Positions 1-10,796 are shown, numbered from the stretch's first letter. The stretch: 64,000 nt of DNA from Metridium senile (GCA_949775045.1 OX459108.1:3148935-3212934); one strand, 5' to 3'. Program-made: numbers and translations. Notes: a model not told the origin generated them from the sequence alone.

Positions 1-787
1 TACCACTTTGTAAATCTGATATAATATCGTTTTCTTCTAGGAATGAAGTAAACTGAGTTAGGGCTGCTCTTTCGCACACTTTAGATATAATCGGCAGTAG
101 CGAAATTGGGCGAGTATCACATGGTTCTTCTGTGTCCTTAGTCTTGGGACAGGGAATAACTTTGGCCAATTTCCACGACAGCGGAAACGTGTTAGTGAGA
201 AAAGAGCTGTTTATTATGGAAGTGATAACAGGTAGTGTTGTAGGCAGACTGTCTTTAAGTGCTCTCGCAGAAATTTGATCAATTCCTGGGGCTTTATTCA
301 TTGACAAGCTTTGGATTATTTTGCGGGTATCTTCGTCTGTAATCTGCTTGAAGGTAAAGGATGGTTTTTCAGTGATAGGTGGTAAAACGTTCACGGCCGG
401 GGCTGTAGGTGTGTTTAAGTTGAATTGCTCAGCTAGAACTTTTGCTTTTTCAGCCGTGGTTTGACCTACTGACTTGGAGGTGTAATATTCATTAAACCTG
501 TTGGCTTGTAGAACTGGGTCTTCCGCTGACGCTAGGGCGGGAAATCTTTCCTTGGGAAGGCATCTGTTTACTGTCTTCCAGATCGAGTTTGTATTCCCGT
601 TGATGTTGTTTAACTCAGAGCGTACGTATTGTTTTTCTTCAATCCTGATCTCACGCTTGACTTCTTGCCTGAAGAAGCGATACGCATTCCAGTGTAAACG
701 GTCTTTTGTTTTGATTGCGCTTTTGTGCCATTTATCCCTTGTTCTCATTAGAGCCTTTATCTCAGGTGTGATATAGGGATTCGGTTT
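1..787 (-). pseudogene. LINE ORF2 fragment: linker and N-terminal reverse transcriptase, truncated by window edge
   Basis: The minus strand reads openly from about 787 to base 1. It opens with PNPYITPEIKALM, runs through a Lys/Arg-rich linker (KTVNRCLPKERFPALAS), and enters a reverse-transcriptase fingers domain (MNKAPGIDQISARALK, then LAKVIPCPK and RPISLLPIISKVCERA). This layout fits the ORF2 of an endonuclease-type non-LTR retrotransposon (CR1/jockey-like group). No stop is seen, but the palm domain lies beyond the window. The upstream endonuclease half is at 1484-1753, separated by an inserted LTR-like sequence. Removing that insert plus one 4 bp duplication rejoins the frame at RSK/PNPY. 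A short nested frame on the other strand at 501-776 is a shadow. Confidence 0.85.
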
Positions 788-1479
788 TGTTAAGAGAAGA
801 AATTACATATATTTTCAACTAAAGTGAAACATTTTAAAATAACCAGTAGATTCATGTTTAGGATATTAAGGACGGGGCCTACTATTGCCACTGCGCAGGC
901 TACTGCGCATCTACATAGTTTCCATTTTAACGCGCTATCTTACCTCAAAAGATGACAAAATACAAATAAAAAACCATCTAACGATGGTAGACGCGACGGT
1001 AGCGGTTTTTTATAAAAACAGTCCCACAATGCACTTATGATGACGAATTGTTTTACTTAGTAGGGAGGGGACCAGAAAGAAATTGTCTTATGATAATCTT
1101 CGGCGGCAAAGTTTACCACGCGATAACTTTTTAAAACGCCTGGTAACCCCAATTTTTTTACAACTGCAATTATCAAGAACATGTTAAACAATGGTTTTGA
1201 TGTAAAATTTCGAAAAAAAAAAAAGATTTTGGAATGTAAAATCGACAAAATTTCGAATTTTCTGAGCCTCGTAAAATACAAGTCGCGATGCTAAAAAAAA
1301 TCATATTTCACTACTAACTTTTCAAAATAGGTTACAAAATATATATTATATAGAAAATTACTTGTTAATTGTTTACCGCTATCAAAGAGATGTTTCAATG
1401 AAAATCCTTTGAAAGTCCAAAGAGCAACAATAAAGATCCGATACCAGCCTACCTATAAAGCTAGTTATCCCTACTAACA
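788..1479 (-). mobile_element. Probable solo LTR inserted in the LINE, with internal deletion
   Basis: The insert starts TGTTAAGAG, ends CCCTACTAACA (TG...CA ends) and is flanked by GTTT at 784-787 and 1480-1483. The paralogue at 30476-31006 keeps more of the body, including a TATA-like ATATAAATA near 30880 and an AATAAA near 30960, both expected in an LTR. No internal gag-pol region is present, so a solo LTR is the simplest reading. Strand is assumed. The copy here lost about 0.65 kb compared with its paralogue. Confidence 0.5.
870..1414. mobile_element. TTAA-flanked MITE, right end deleted
   Basis: It begins GGACGGGGCCTACTA directly after TTAA (866-869). The full-length relative at 29750-30471 has matching inverted ends and TTAA on both sides. 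Here the right TIR and the neighbouring LTR sequence are missing and the body stops at about 1414. The 74-codon minus frame at 1057-1281 lies inside and has no recognisable product. Confidence 0.7.
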
Positions 1480-1483
1480 GTTT

Positions 1484-1753
1484 TGATCTGATTTTTATCT
1501 CTTTCACGGGTGCAAGGGCATCGAGGACTTGAGTTAACAATAGGTTGTATGCGTGGATCTTGTCATCTATATCGTCGAAAATATCAATAATATGGAAAGG
1601 AACATCAGTTAGGTCCTTGGCGAATTTATTTGCGTCATAGTTTTTATAGTTTCTTGAAGTGACGTAGCATGGTTTCGGCTTAGGTGTTTTTAGCTTGAGT
1701 GTTAAATGTACTAAGTTGTGGTCGCTTATTGATGATGTTATAACTTTGCAGTC
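1484..1753 (-). pseudogene. LINE endonuclease C-terminal fragment
   Basis: Minus-strand translation gives VITSSISDHNLVHLTL, the SDH motif of apurinic-type (exonuclease-endonuclease-phosphatase fold) LINE endonucleases. It continues through a linker to PVKEIKIRSK, which is the upstream half of the reverse-transcriptase fragment at 1-787. The frame is open but 5' truncated at 1753, where unrelated DNA starts. A second copy at 31007-31486 extends further upstream and shows the GDININ catalytic-site motif. Confidence 0.8.
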
Positions 1754-2020
1754 GGCCGCTGCAAAGCGAATGCAAATATACCCACGTTCAGAATTTTATT
1801 TGACCGCCTCAAAATATTTCAATCACTATAAAATTTAGAGGTGCACTTGAAAATATGGTGAACTGTTGATAGCTAAAAAATAAAAAAAATCTATCTCAGA
1901 TTTTTTCGTTAGCGTGCTCAGAAGTAAAAATTAGAAGTTTTGCACAAAAACTGACAAACTTTTGCCGATTTGTATCCTTTCCCAAAAGAAATCCCGTGGA
2001 TTAAATTAGTTGAAATTCAC
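1754..2020. other. AT-rich stretch, no feature recognised
   Basis: This separates the truncated LINE from the next transposon. No long frame, repeat or motif is seen apart from the TTCAC at 2016-2020, which is the left target duplication of that transposon. Confidence 0.5.
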
Positions 2021-2529
2021 CAGTCCGGATCAGTCACCAAATTTGGCTACCGTGGTTTGTTGTGGTATTTGAGAAACCAAAACAGTAGAACAGCCAATCA
2101 GAGCACGTTTTTAGTTTATGACGTCACACCTACATGAACGCTAACCGGCCCACAACTAAAATCTAAATGGCGCCCGAAATTGTTTACGACTGAGAAGAAG
2201 TTTGATCATCTTCTTCATGACAACGGATGTGAGAAACATGCAACTTATTCCATAACTGAAGTATTCTTACGTCAGATCTTCAAATTTCCATTTGTATCTC
2301 ACTTTGTCTTTGCATGCAACGACATCGTATTTCAGAACGCGATGTATATATCGAGTGAAAGTTTAGTAAGGTTATATGCGTTTATAATATTAAGACATTT
2401 TGACATTCTGCTCTTGAAATGGAAACCCACATGAACTGTTTGTATGAAATACGGTTCCGAGTATCTTCTGTTTACGCTTTAGTCTATATTTCCTTTGTAC
2501 AACAAAACAGTTTAAACTACAAGAAATAG

Positions 2530-2870
2530 AATGTTTGGGACTGCCTGAAGGTAACCATTTAAAACAAATAAATAAACAGCTTAAGACACATCTTTTTAAT
2601 ATAGCTTATAACAAGTAGTTTTTAGTGAATTTAACTTAGTTATTTTTATTTAGAATATTTCCATTTAGAATATTTCCACTTAGTATTTCGTTTTTTAGTA
2701 TTGGATTTTTATAGATTAATATTTATAGTAATTATTCATATGTTATATATTTATATTTTATTGACTTATTCATGTAAAGCGCTCTTGATCATTTTAATGT
2801 TAAAAAGCGCTATATTAAGTAAATAAATTATTATTATTATTATTATTATAATAAATAAATTGTCGTTCTT
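2530..2870 (+). mobile_element. LINE 3' end with ATT microsatellite tail
   Basis: The end of an ORF2-like frame (LKTHLFNIAYNK then stop at about 2620) is followed by a T-rich 3' region. This ends in the GCGCTATATTAAGTAAATAA type of tail common to CR1/RTE-like LINEs and then (ATT)n at 2830-2850. It is 5' truncated and sits inside the 2021-4052 transposon. Confidence 0.6.
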
Positions 2871-2959
2871 AGAGATTGTTTTATATTGTATTGTTTTATT
2901 CAAGTAACTGATATTGTTTTCTGATTCTCTGTGTAAAAATTAAGACATTTGTAATCAAC

Positions 2960-3835
2960 ACATTTGTAATCACTGTCAGAGTCTGTGGAGCTAGTATCTA
3001 ATGGTACTTTGACCTTCCTTTATTTTAGCACAAGGGCAATCAGAGTCACGTTATGCTTTCCCCATACAACAGGGACTTTATATGAAGTAAAACTCTTGCC
3101 ATTTCCTTTCGCCTTACGTGATCTCTGTGCTATTTTTCTGCATTTGTGACATAGCAACGGCGGGTGTACATCAGGGAGACATAAATTCAGTTTAGATTAC
3201 AGATGTCATCACATTCAGTCTTCAAAACAGAAGCTTTGACTTTTCTGGAATCGTCACGTACGTTTGATCTACATATTCGACAACGGTCTTCAAGATATTC
3301 ATAATGTGAGCTTTGACTTTCTGAAAGAGAGCAAGCAGAAACATATTGGTTAAATTAAAACTTAATTAACAGACAAAATATACACATGCCTGCACTGATT
3401 CAAGTGTCAAATCTCTATAGCAGAAGTTATACTCCATAGTTCTACATAGTGATATATATAGCATGTAGCATTCACGAAATACTCTTGAACAGCTTCACAC
3501 TAGCTGCGAAGCCAATTGACAAATAAAACACAGCCTTTAGCGACCGATAGAGCGAACTCTTAAACGTAAACATGTAAGGTGCAGTACGCGTATAGATTAC
3601 TTAGGCAAATTGTATAATCAGAGACAAAATCAAAGCGGCCCACCGTTCTATAGACCGGCCCATGTTGAGACTTCGCACAATGGAAGATCAATATCTTCTG
3701 AATTTCTCTATATTTTTTTCGTAGAACCAAAAAAATCATATGGAGAGAACGTAGGCAATGTATTTAGGAAACTGGGGTTTGAAATGTTGCTTTGAAGTAC
3801 CAATGTGGTTAGTAAATCTACTCACCGTTTGCCAT
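2960..3835 (-). pseudogene. Two-exon Cys/His protein resembling the RAG1 N-terminal zinc-binding region
   Basis: On the minus strand ATGGCAAACG (3835-3826) is followed by a consensus donor GTGAGT. A 505 nt intron ends in the strong acceptor TGCTCTCTTTCAG (AG at 3321-3322), and exon 2 starts at 3320. Phases match: the split codon makes Glu and the frame continues HYEYLEDRCRICRSNV. A stop at 3187-3189 is bypassed by a one-base shift into LCLPDVHPPLLCHKCRKIA, then VPVVWGKHN. After a second shift comes DSDCPCAKIKEGQ. The order CxxC, HPxxxCxxC, WxxH, CxC matches what I recall of the RAG1 N-terminus (CRIC, HPxxFCHNC, W-H-C-C), which also occurs in invertebrate N-RAG transposons. Two frameshifts make it a pseudogene. 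A short upstream frame starts at the ATG of ACCATGTTGAAG and ends one base before the main ATG. Homology is inferred from motif order only. Confidence 0.55.
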
Positions 3836-4052
3836 CACTTTGCTTCATCACTCCGGTAACCAGCTGAAACTGTACTCTGAATAATACTCTTCAACATGGT
3901 ATATGTTAATCTCGCAAAGATATTGATGAAATATCTTCAAAACCCCCAAAACAGAATGTTACGGCGGGTGAAATGAGCCACCGGAATAATGACGTCATAA
4001 TCCTTTTAGACAACAAACCACGGTAGCCAAATTTGGTGACTGATCCGGACTG

Positions 4053-4514
4053 TTCACAGACAATATAGACAAATGTCCTGTTAATACCTGGCTGGAAGGA
4101 TTTTGATTTATCTCTTCAAAGTCTGTTGTTATCGGTAAATATTATAAAACAATGAATTTTTCCTAGGAAATAAAATGACCCGTTTTTATTCAAAATCGGT
4201 GAGATGAATTTTTTTTAAACTTTGCCAGATTGTTGACCTAGGTAACAGCTTTAAAGTAGGCTATGTGGTTTTAAAAGTTTAGGTCGATTTTTCCCAAAAA
4301 TAGGCTACATAGAAATTCGGCGGCGTTATCATTTGTCGGCTAAAATATTATTGATTTTATCACAAATAACTTTTTTAAAAACTTTATTCTATATGTAGAC
4401 ATGTGTTAAAAAATCTTGTCAAAATACCTTCTGACGCGGGAACTACGGCCTTTCAAACGTCGCTGGGTGAGCGCGAAAAATACTGACCCGAGCCTCCTTA
4501 AGCGGCCACTTTGG
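4053..4514. other. No feature recognised
   Basis: AT-rich sequence after the transposon. The last part (4430-4514) is richer in GC. I see no frame, TIR or tandem repeat. The segment is absent from the second copy of the duplication. Confidence 0.4.
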
Positions 4515-4890
4515 AAAGTCCCGAGGGTGAGTAAGAACTATATTGGTTGATTAATGTTAACAAAATGTTTAAGATGTGCACAAAAATAAATGTGTGCACA
4601 TAAATAATCATTTATGAATAATTTTAGGTTATTTTAATGAGAAATGTCCTAATCCCAAATTTCATAATGTTTTATTAAGAAAATGAAAACTAAGTCTTAG
4701 AAACATTTTCATCAAGATTAACCTTTTGAGAAATAAACGTCACGAAAATAAAGATGGATTTTGGGTTGTATGAATCTGCTCGACATATATTTCTATGTAC
4801 TGGGATGCCTGTGTTACAAAGTGTTAACCGTTTCATCCCGTCCCCTCCCCCCAAAGCGCCGCTACGAATTCTCAGATTTGAGTATGCGAT

Positions 4891-5202
4891 AATGGATATA
4901 GACTTCGAAAACTTGAAAGCTTCGAAGACTTGAAGTTGTTCTTGAAAATTGAACGTCAGAACAAGAAAGATAGATAGTTATTTAAGCAATTTGTGTAATT
5001 TTTGAGGCGATTTGTGCTGTTGAGAGTGGTTTTCAGACAGGCCGATTTGAATGTTTTCATGCCGTGTTGACGGGTGTTCGCTTTGTAGGCTTCGTGAAGG
5101 AAGTCACGTTCTCTGACATTATGAAGAACAAAAATAGCACATTAATCAATATAAACTCATTGACAAGATTTCTGTTTGGAAGTGCTTGATAATATAGCGT
5201 CG
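4891..5202. other. Copy-1-specific stretch, no feature recognised
   Basis: It replaces the 1.3 kb seen at the same place in copy 2 (32228-33523). It is AT-rich and has no convincing frame on either strand. Confidence 0.4.
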
Positions 5203-5615
5203 CCTCTTCAAAGAAGCCGAAGTACGATTTCAAGCAGGATGCAGCCTAAACTTTAGGTCCTTTCTAATCCGCAATAAAAACAGTAAACGTCCATCAAACC
5301 TGTCAACTGCTAGTTCTCCTATTGCAAAATACACATTAGAGATATACGTTGACCTTTTTAGCGGGAAATATGGATCTTCTATTATTACTGTAAGCATTTT
5401 TTGTTTATAGGATGTATCAAAGCTTCTAAAATAATGATTTCACGGGAATCCGACTCGATTCTCGAATGGGTTATGATTGACAGATTAAAGGCTAAGTAAT
5501 ATACTTGTTCGTCAGTGTGAACGCCTTGCTCGCTTTTGTAAACAAACGAACCTAAAGAACCTACTTTGATACAGATGTACTTTAGACCTACTTGGAGTCT
5601 AGTGTGAACCCACCT
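5203..5615. mobile_element. MITE with AGGTGGGTTCACACTAG ends, left end missing
   Basis: The right end CTAGTGTGAACCCACCT (to 5615) and about 400 bp of body match the complete element at 33411-33938. The left TIR is absent, so this copy is truncated at 5203. Confidence 0.65.
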
Positions 5616-7095
5616 ATTATTCCATACTATTTTTCAAGGTTTAGATTTGTTATTTTTAAAAGTTGATATATAAATGAAGCACTGAAAATAAAACATCGAA
5701 ATGTTTTTACATTTTTGATTTTGGTCAAACAATATTGTGGTATTCAGATTGTTTTTATGCAGAAAGAGGGGAAAATATGCCGTCTAAGACTGCATGCAGC
5801 TTCTCGTTTATTTTCCAAACATTAGAAATAATTTTAAGTCTGGCGAAGAGTATGGATTCTCAAGTTGAGTGGAAGAGTAGATATGAGTAAGACATGCATT
5901 TGATTGGCCAGGTATCTTTGAAAGATAATAGGTAGTCTATGAAAATTACTCTATTATAGAAAATAAATGCTGCATTTAAATAAACAAAATACACAAATTT
6001 TATAACACAAAATTTGGTTTTAATAATAACCTAAACCTAACAAATTAATAGCTTGAATATAAAATTCTTACATAATTTTAAACACTATTGTTCCAGATAG
6101 ATTAGTACTTTTCAATAATGTTTTCCAGTGTTTTGATTAATGGCATCTAAAAGAATATTACTACATTGCTTGTTGATTGTATTAAAATAACAGATATACA
6201 AGTGCTTTAATTTGTTTGGTATTCTCAGCTTCCCGAAGGGAAGTTTTTGCTCCCTGTCAAAGGTTTTTAGTCCCCGAAGGGAAGTTTCGTTCTCTCGTAC
6301 GAGATTAACAACTCCTTGAAGGCAATTTGGCCCCTTAAATTGGTTGTTAACGATCAACTTGTTATAAACAGGAAGGCAGCGACTCTGCATAGCCCACATG
6401 TCCCACACTATCAATTTGTGGTATTGGGCTTCCTGTGGTATTTAACGGCTCTTTCGAAGTTCAATATGGATAACGTTCAAATATGGTCCCGTTTGAAATC
6501 TCTTCTTTAGTCAGTAATACTTTTTTTTCGATAATAAAAGATTATGAGTTTATGAACATTTCTGTGTGGTTTTCTTGGGTTTTGGTGGCCCATTTAAGGA
6601 GGTTTTGAGGATAGCGAATTTCAACGGTCATCGGCGTGTCTATAGAAGTACACAAGGTGGGCAACTCTCGATCAAGCGGACTCCAATCACCTCTAAATAT
6701 CACCCGAAAATCCACTATTTCCCTGTGACTACAAAACTCAGCTTTTGATACAGTACAAAGTAGATATAAACGAACAGTATACCAAAATTTCAAACGAATC
6801 GATCAATTTTTTCCCCCATAAAAAGTTCTGCTAAACGTTCCAAATGTACTATCTCCCTATACTCTGACAATCGAGAGCGAACAAGCGCTGACAAAACAAC
6901 AACTTGCCCCCTCCCCCACACTTGAAACATGGTTCGAATATAACGCTATTTTTGATTTTTATAACGAAAAAAATAAAAACGACTTTCTTTATACACAAGA
7001 AAAATGTTCTTCCAAAAACCAAATACGTATTTTGCATTTTGTGTTTAGAAGTTCCAATAGTTACGTTATGTAATCAAGTTGACAAAATAACAACT
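5616..7095. other. Duplicated intergenic DNA, no gene recognised
   Basis: This matches 33939-35420 closely. Several small frames exist on both strands (for example 6112-6414 minus and 6542-6793 minus) and are preserved in the second copy, but they overlap one another and contain no family motif. The segment 6423-6620 (GGGCTTCCTGTGGT onward) is related to 12886-13115, so it includes a dispersed repeat. Confidence 0.4.
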
Positions 7096-7103
7096 TGCCC
7101 CTA

Positions 7104-7126
7104 CCCCCCCCCCCCCCCCCCCCCCC
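7104..7126. repeat. Poly-C tract, 23 C
   Basis: A pure C run in CTACC...CATAGCC. The paralogous site near 35418 lacks it and the next 0.32 kb, so it belongs to sequence gained here or lost there. Confidence 0.9.
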
Positions 7127-7370
7127 ATAGCCTTTGGCTATAGCCACAAAAACCGTTTGCATTTTTAGACTGGAGCTACCACAGGCCCGAGTAAAAATTC
7201 TCTGTAAGGACTTGTCAATTTACCTATTACATGACATTAAAGCATTTGATTTTTACCAAACATAGATAGCATATATAGAAATATTTACGGGAACTGTATA
7301 ACATTTCCCCCTGATAAAACTAAGACATCGTCCTCGATGAACTACAATATAATGAAGTTCTTTTTTTGTA

Positions 7371-7534
7371 AAGGCTGGTTTTCACTAGGCATAAGCACAA
7401 GCACAACAAAAGATAGTGTCTTCTATTTTTCTCTTGACATAAGCAGGTACCAGCATAAGCATAAGAAAAACAAACATGTTCGTTTTCTTGTGTTTAGCTT
7501 ATGCCTACGCTTATGCCTAGTGAAAACCAGCCTT
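7371..7534. mobile_element. Short MITE with AAGGCTGGTTTTCACTAGGC ends
   Basis: The inverted ends AAGGCTGGTTTTCACTAGGC and GCCTAGTGAAAACCAGCCTT bracket 164 bp rich in CATAAGC repeats. The second duplicated copy keeps only the right half (35420-35505). Confidence 0.7.
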
Positions 7535-7698
7535 AAAAGGTTTTTTTTTTGTCTTTTTTTGTTGTTGAATATATAAAAAGCCTTTTGAAGTCTATATAGC
7601 GACTATAAAAATGTTTTCAAAGTTCGAAGAGTTATAATACTATAAATAAAATACTAACAACAATTTCTGTTACTACAACGTTCATAAAAATGATAATA

Positions 7699-8308
7699 GG
7701 GACTTTTAGCACCAGGACGGGAGTGGAGGACGGCGACGTCGATTCCGAGATAGGACTGGAGATTATGACCCCGTCCGTCCTCTCGTCTCCGTGTCTTTTA
7801 GCATTTAATTACGGCACGCTTAAAACGCTTTACAAAAACATCGAAATAGCCTCATTTAAGCAGACAAGAGAAGCTCTCCTGGAATCATTTTAACATGGAG
7901 ATATTGAAAATAGAAATTCATAGTTCTAACAGAACAGAACACCTCCAATAACCCTGATTTCAGCTACGAAGCTTACAAGCCATTTGACTTGAACTCCGGC
8001 GCGAAGATGAGATTACCAGTCTAGTCAGAAATTGGTTAATCAGTTAATTTTCGACGTCAAATTGATTTCAAAATAATTCAATTGAACTTGTGTTCAATAT
8101 GCTGAAGGTAGAAAAAGGTTTACCTATAATAAGAAAAAGAGAGAAAAAGCTTCATGTAATGGCACTACGGCAAAACCCTTGAGTACACGCTCTCGATTGC
8201 GCTCGACGGGAAAGTAATCTGAGACCAATTGATCTGCGCATGCTCATAGTGACAAAATTACTTCCGATACCCCGTAGTCACGTCTCCCGTCCTGGTGCTA
8301 AAAGTCCC
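7699..8308. mobile_element. 610 bp MITE, TSD TAATA, proven by paralogous empty site
   Basis: TIRs begin GGGACTTTTAGCACCAGGAC and are perfect over at least 25 bp. TAATA lies on both sides (7694-7698 and 8309-8313). The paralogue at about 35645-35660 reads AAAAATAATAAGCTG with no insert, so insertion followed the duplication. The frame at 7690-7893 is inside it and is unlikely to be a gene. Confidence 0.85.
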
Positions 8309-8654
8309 TAATAAAGCTGTTAGTACAGTTGATATGCAAATCTTTTAAAACAATGGATTCAAGTCACCGCTCTCAAAAACAAAACTTGGCCCAAAAACAT
8401 CGACTTCAATCAATTGTTCAAAGTAATTTACATTTAACTATAATAACGGCTATTAAAACGAGATTCGTGACAGAGTGTCACGACCGAGATTTTGAATGCA
8501 TCCATAATTAGCTAGTATTAAAACGAGGAGTGCATGACTGTTGTATTGGTTGTCAGCAGACAACAACGTGTCAATGATAACGTTCTTAGACAGGGCTTTC
8601 AAATGAAATATATGGGGCTTGATCCGCACGAGGCACGTTTATTTCAATGACATT

Positions 8655-9035
8655 TTAAAGTAGGCTCCAGTTTGTTTCATTTGTGTTTTCCTCCGTCTTT
8701 TGTGCAACCATTGCTTCGTCAACATATAGTTTCGTTAGTATTATTGGACAAGACGGCAATCGTAGCTGAAGAAGCTGAAGAGAATTATTTCCGCATAGAT
8801 TTAACTCTCTGAGATTTTCCATCGCGAATATATGCTCTACACCTTCGGTAACGTTGTTGACAGCAATATTTAAGGTATGCAGACTATGAAGTTGTTTGAT
8901 TTTTACAGGAATGGATTTTAATCTGTTCCGAGAGACAAATCTAATGTTTTTAGATAACTAAGTGCTAGAATTGCTGCAGGAATGGAAGTCAGACAACTAT
9001 CTTAGACTGCGGAGCATTAGCCAGACTCAAGATCA
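8655..9035 (-). pseudogene. LRR protein C-terminal fragment, copy 1
   Basis: This is the minus-strand counterpart of the LRR frame at 39921-40345. It keeps the part the other copy has lost to a transposon: the frame reads through the insertion point into ILTKLYVDEAMVAQKTEE and stops at 8655-8657. A 2 bp insertion in the repeat region (near 8932) shifts the frame, and about 0.16 kb of the upstream LRR part is missing at 9000-9035. It is therefore broken at the N-terminal side only. Confidence 0.65.
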
Positions 9036-9048
9036 AAATTGAGTTGAG

Positions 9049-9262
9049 ACCCTCCCAGGGGGGTGCATGCTACCATGCTGCTTTGATATTTTTGCATTTT
9101 CTCCCTTGTTCCCCATAAGCAAAATAACTGTCTCCCTAAAATGTTTTACCTTATGATCCCATGATCCCAAAAAGCTATTGTTTTATCATATTTTGCTCCC
9201 TTGTTCCCTAAAAATAAATGCCTGTGCTACCTTGATCCCTATAAACCCCTGGGAGGGGCTCT
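9049..9262. mobile_element. Short MITE with CCCTCCCAGGGG ends
   Basis: The ends CCCTCCCAGGGGGGT and ACCCCTGGGAGGGGCTC are inverted. The body has repeated CTCCCTTGTTCCC motifs. A second copy at 43486-43722 has one extra internal unit of about 30 bp. Confidence 0.6.
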
Positions 9263-9358
9263 GAGTTGTATCTACTCAGCTGTTTTTGCAGTATAGCATT
9301 GATTGCGACAACGGTTTTTGAAATACTGAGTTATATATCGCATTTGCATATATCGTAA

Positions 9359-10420
9359 TTATTCTAAATTGTTCCTGGTATAAAATTTGTGATATTTGAT
9401 CATAGCCTCTGGTTCTACCTTATGTCCTATAGTTAACACTTCCCTCAGTTCCTTAGCCAACCGCACCCTCTTTGGATGTTCATTTTCTATAGTAAACCCT
9501 GGGATGTTAGTCGCATTGATGCCCATCTCTTTCGATGCTACACCAATATAAGCATCGTCTGCGTGGAAAGGTATTCTACGGTATGTGTAAATGAGATAAT
9601 TAGGGATGATGTCAGATGAGAATACAGTATACGAACCATGGCACCACGGTGGATAATATTGTGCGCCGTATTGTTGCCAAGAGATGAACCATTTACTGTT
9701 GGGATCGCGAGGTACTAGGCGGAATATACTTATAACGCCTCCGTAGAAAGACTTAGGAGAGCCAGAGTTAACGAGCCATGTTATCAAACCTGGAACGCGT
9801 GCATAAACATCGTCATCAGTCTTAAAAACATATTTGCATGATAGCCTATTGACAGACCAGAAGAGACCCATGAATGTCTTGATGACAACGTTACTGTAAG
9901 TATCAGTGACATTTCCAATGATAATATCGTTATGTTCACGGGCCTCTTTTAGGCTAGCTTCATGTTCAGTTTGATTATCAGCGACACCCAAGACGAAAAA
10001 CAGTTTCCACTTAAGTGTATTATTCTGTGGTCTATTGGTGTCACCCCAGGTTTTACGGATTGTTTGTCGTAATATTCGATTCCGGTCTCCTTTAGCTGCA
10101 GAGTTGACAGTGACTGCCATAAACATGCGCTTCTCCTGCGGCCGTAGTTTTGGCTCAACATAAGGTAAAATAAGTTTAAAATCAGGTTGTATATAACGTT
10201 GTTGAGGAGTTGTAAAACTTCTTACAGTTGTAGTTACTTTTGACGCAGTTTGTGGTGCTTTTACTGCGTCATATTTCCAAGGCATAGAATGAAATACACC
10301 AATCCATTCCAAGAATACTGATAAATATAAATATAACGCAAAAGCTAAGATACATACGAGTACTATGAACGTCCGTTTCTTTCTTCTCAAAGCAAAGAAA
10401 CTCGAAGGAATTCCTCGCAT
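9359..10420 (-). CDS. GT31 beta-1,3-galactosyl/N-acetylglucosaminyltransferase-like, copy 1
   Basis: This 353-residue, single-coding-exon protein is a predicted type II Golgi enzyme that would add a beta-1,3-linked sugar to glycan chains. Residues 1-16 are a basic cytosolic tail, 17-43 a membrane anchor, and about 44-90 a stem. Family motifs in order are IRKTWG (121-126), FFVLG (141-145), KTDDDVYARV with the metal-binding DDD (202-204), YGGVI (226-230), PPWCHGSYTVFSS (257-269) and HADDAYIGV (286-294), where many relatives have EDVYVG. Sequons NVT and NAT suit a lumenal protein. Length is usual for the family. The ATG is 59 nt inside an exon whose start at 10479 is preceded by a good acceptor (CTATTTATTTTCCAG), so a 5' UTR intron is likely. 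Acceptor specificity cannot be read from sequence. The paralogue is at 43778-44854. Confidence 0.88.
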   Translation of the reverse strand: MRGIPSSFFALRRKKRTFIVLVCILAFALYLYLSVFLEWIGVFHSMPWKYDAVKAPQTASKVTTTVRSFTTPQQRYIQPDFKLILPYVEPKLRPQEKRMFMAVTVNSAAKGDRNRILRQTIRKTWGDTNRPQNNTLKWKLFFVLGVADNQTEHEASLKEAREHNDIIIGNVTDTYSNVVIKTFMGLFWSVNRLSCKYVFKTDDDVYARVPGLITWLVNSGSPKSFYGGVISIFRLVPRDPNSKWFISWQQYGAQYYPPWCHGSYTVFSSDIIPNYLIYTYRRIPFHADDAYIGVASKEMGINATNIPGFTIENEHPKRVRLAKELREVLTIGHKVEPEAMIKYHKFYTRNNLE

Positions 10421-10796
10421 TTTAAATTTGTTATATAGACACTCGGATCGTATCGATGCAGTGATTGCGAGTCCAAGATCTGGAAAATAAATAGCAAAAG
10501 ATTAGTATAAAATTATTTTCATTTTTATCGGGAGAGAGGGGCTAGTGAATGAAAGTAAGGGGCAACCGAAAACTGGCCTTCAGGGTGAGGGAAAGCATAC
10601 AAACTAATATACACCTATTTGTAAATCGTTGTCGCAGCCGAAGCTACAGTCTGCATTCTGATGCCCGCAAATGATGTCGCCGCAGTATGAACATAATTTG
10701 TGATTCGTACCTGAAATAACGCGTACAAGCCATGCTATTACTTATAATTAATACCGTAAAAAAATACCAAATCGCTGAAGTTGACCCCTATAGCTA
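10421..10796. promoter_or_regulatory. 5' flank of GT31 copy 1: UTR exon edge, intron and MITE end
   Basis: The minus-strand acceptor lies at 10480-10481. Further out is an end of the MITE family beginning CACCTATTT..AAATCGTTGTCGC (about 10614-10690), whose fuller copies are at 37259-37521 and 42961-43205. No upstream UTR exon or promoter can be fixed. Confidence 0.45.

Larger units (their letters stand above)
2021..4052 (-). mobile_element. DNA transposon with 42-44 bp TIRs and 5 bp TSD, carrying an N-RAG1-like gene remnant
   Basis: Inverted ends begin CAGTCCGGATCAGTCACCAA and extend over about 42 bp (2021-2063 and 4010-4052), almost perfectly matched. The direct repeat TTCAC lies immediately outside both ends (2016-2020 and 4053-4057). 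Inside are a minus-strand two-exon reading frame (3835 to about 2960) and a plus-strand LINE 3' tail (2530-2870). No DDE catalytic domain can be seen, so the element is decayed or non-autonomous. A 5 bp duplication is also typical of Transib/RAG-type transposases, but the terminal sequence is not the Transib CACWATG type, so the superfamily is left open. Confidence 0.7.
788..10795 (+). repeat. Segmental duplication, copy 1
   Basis: Blocks 788-1753, 4515-4890, 5203-8760, 8742-9035 and 9036-10795 match, in the same order and strand, 29684-31290, 31853-32227, 33524-36088, 39921-40225 and 43478-45235. Identity is high throughout, roughly 93-98% by eye. Gaps between blocks correspond to transposon insertions or deletions private to one copy. 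The block contains LINE, LTR, LRR-frame and GT31 sequences. Confidence 0.85.

Noticed and set aside
6112..7143. Small frames conserved between the two duplicated copies
   Set aside because: The whole block is recently duplicated, so conservation says nothing about coding, and frames overlap on both strands.
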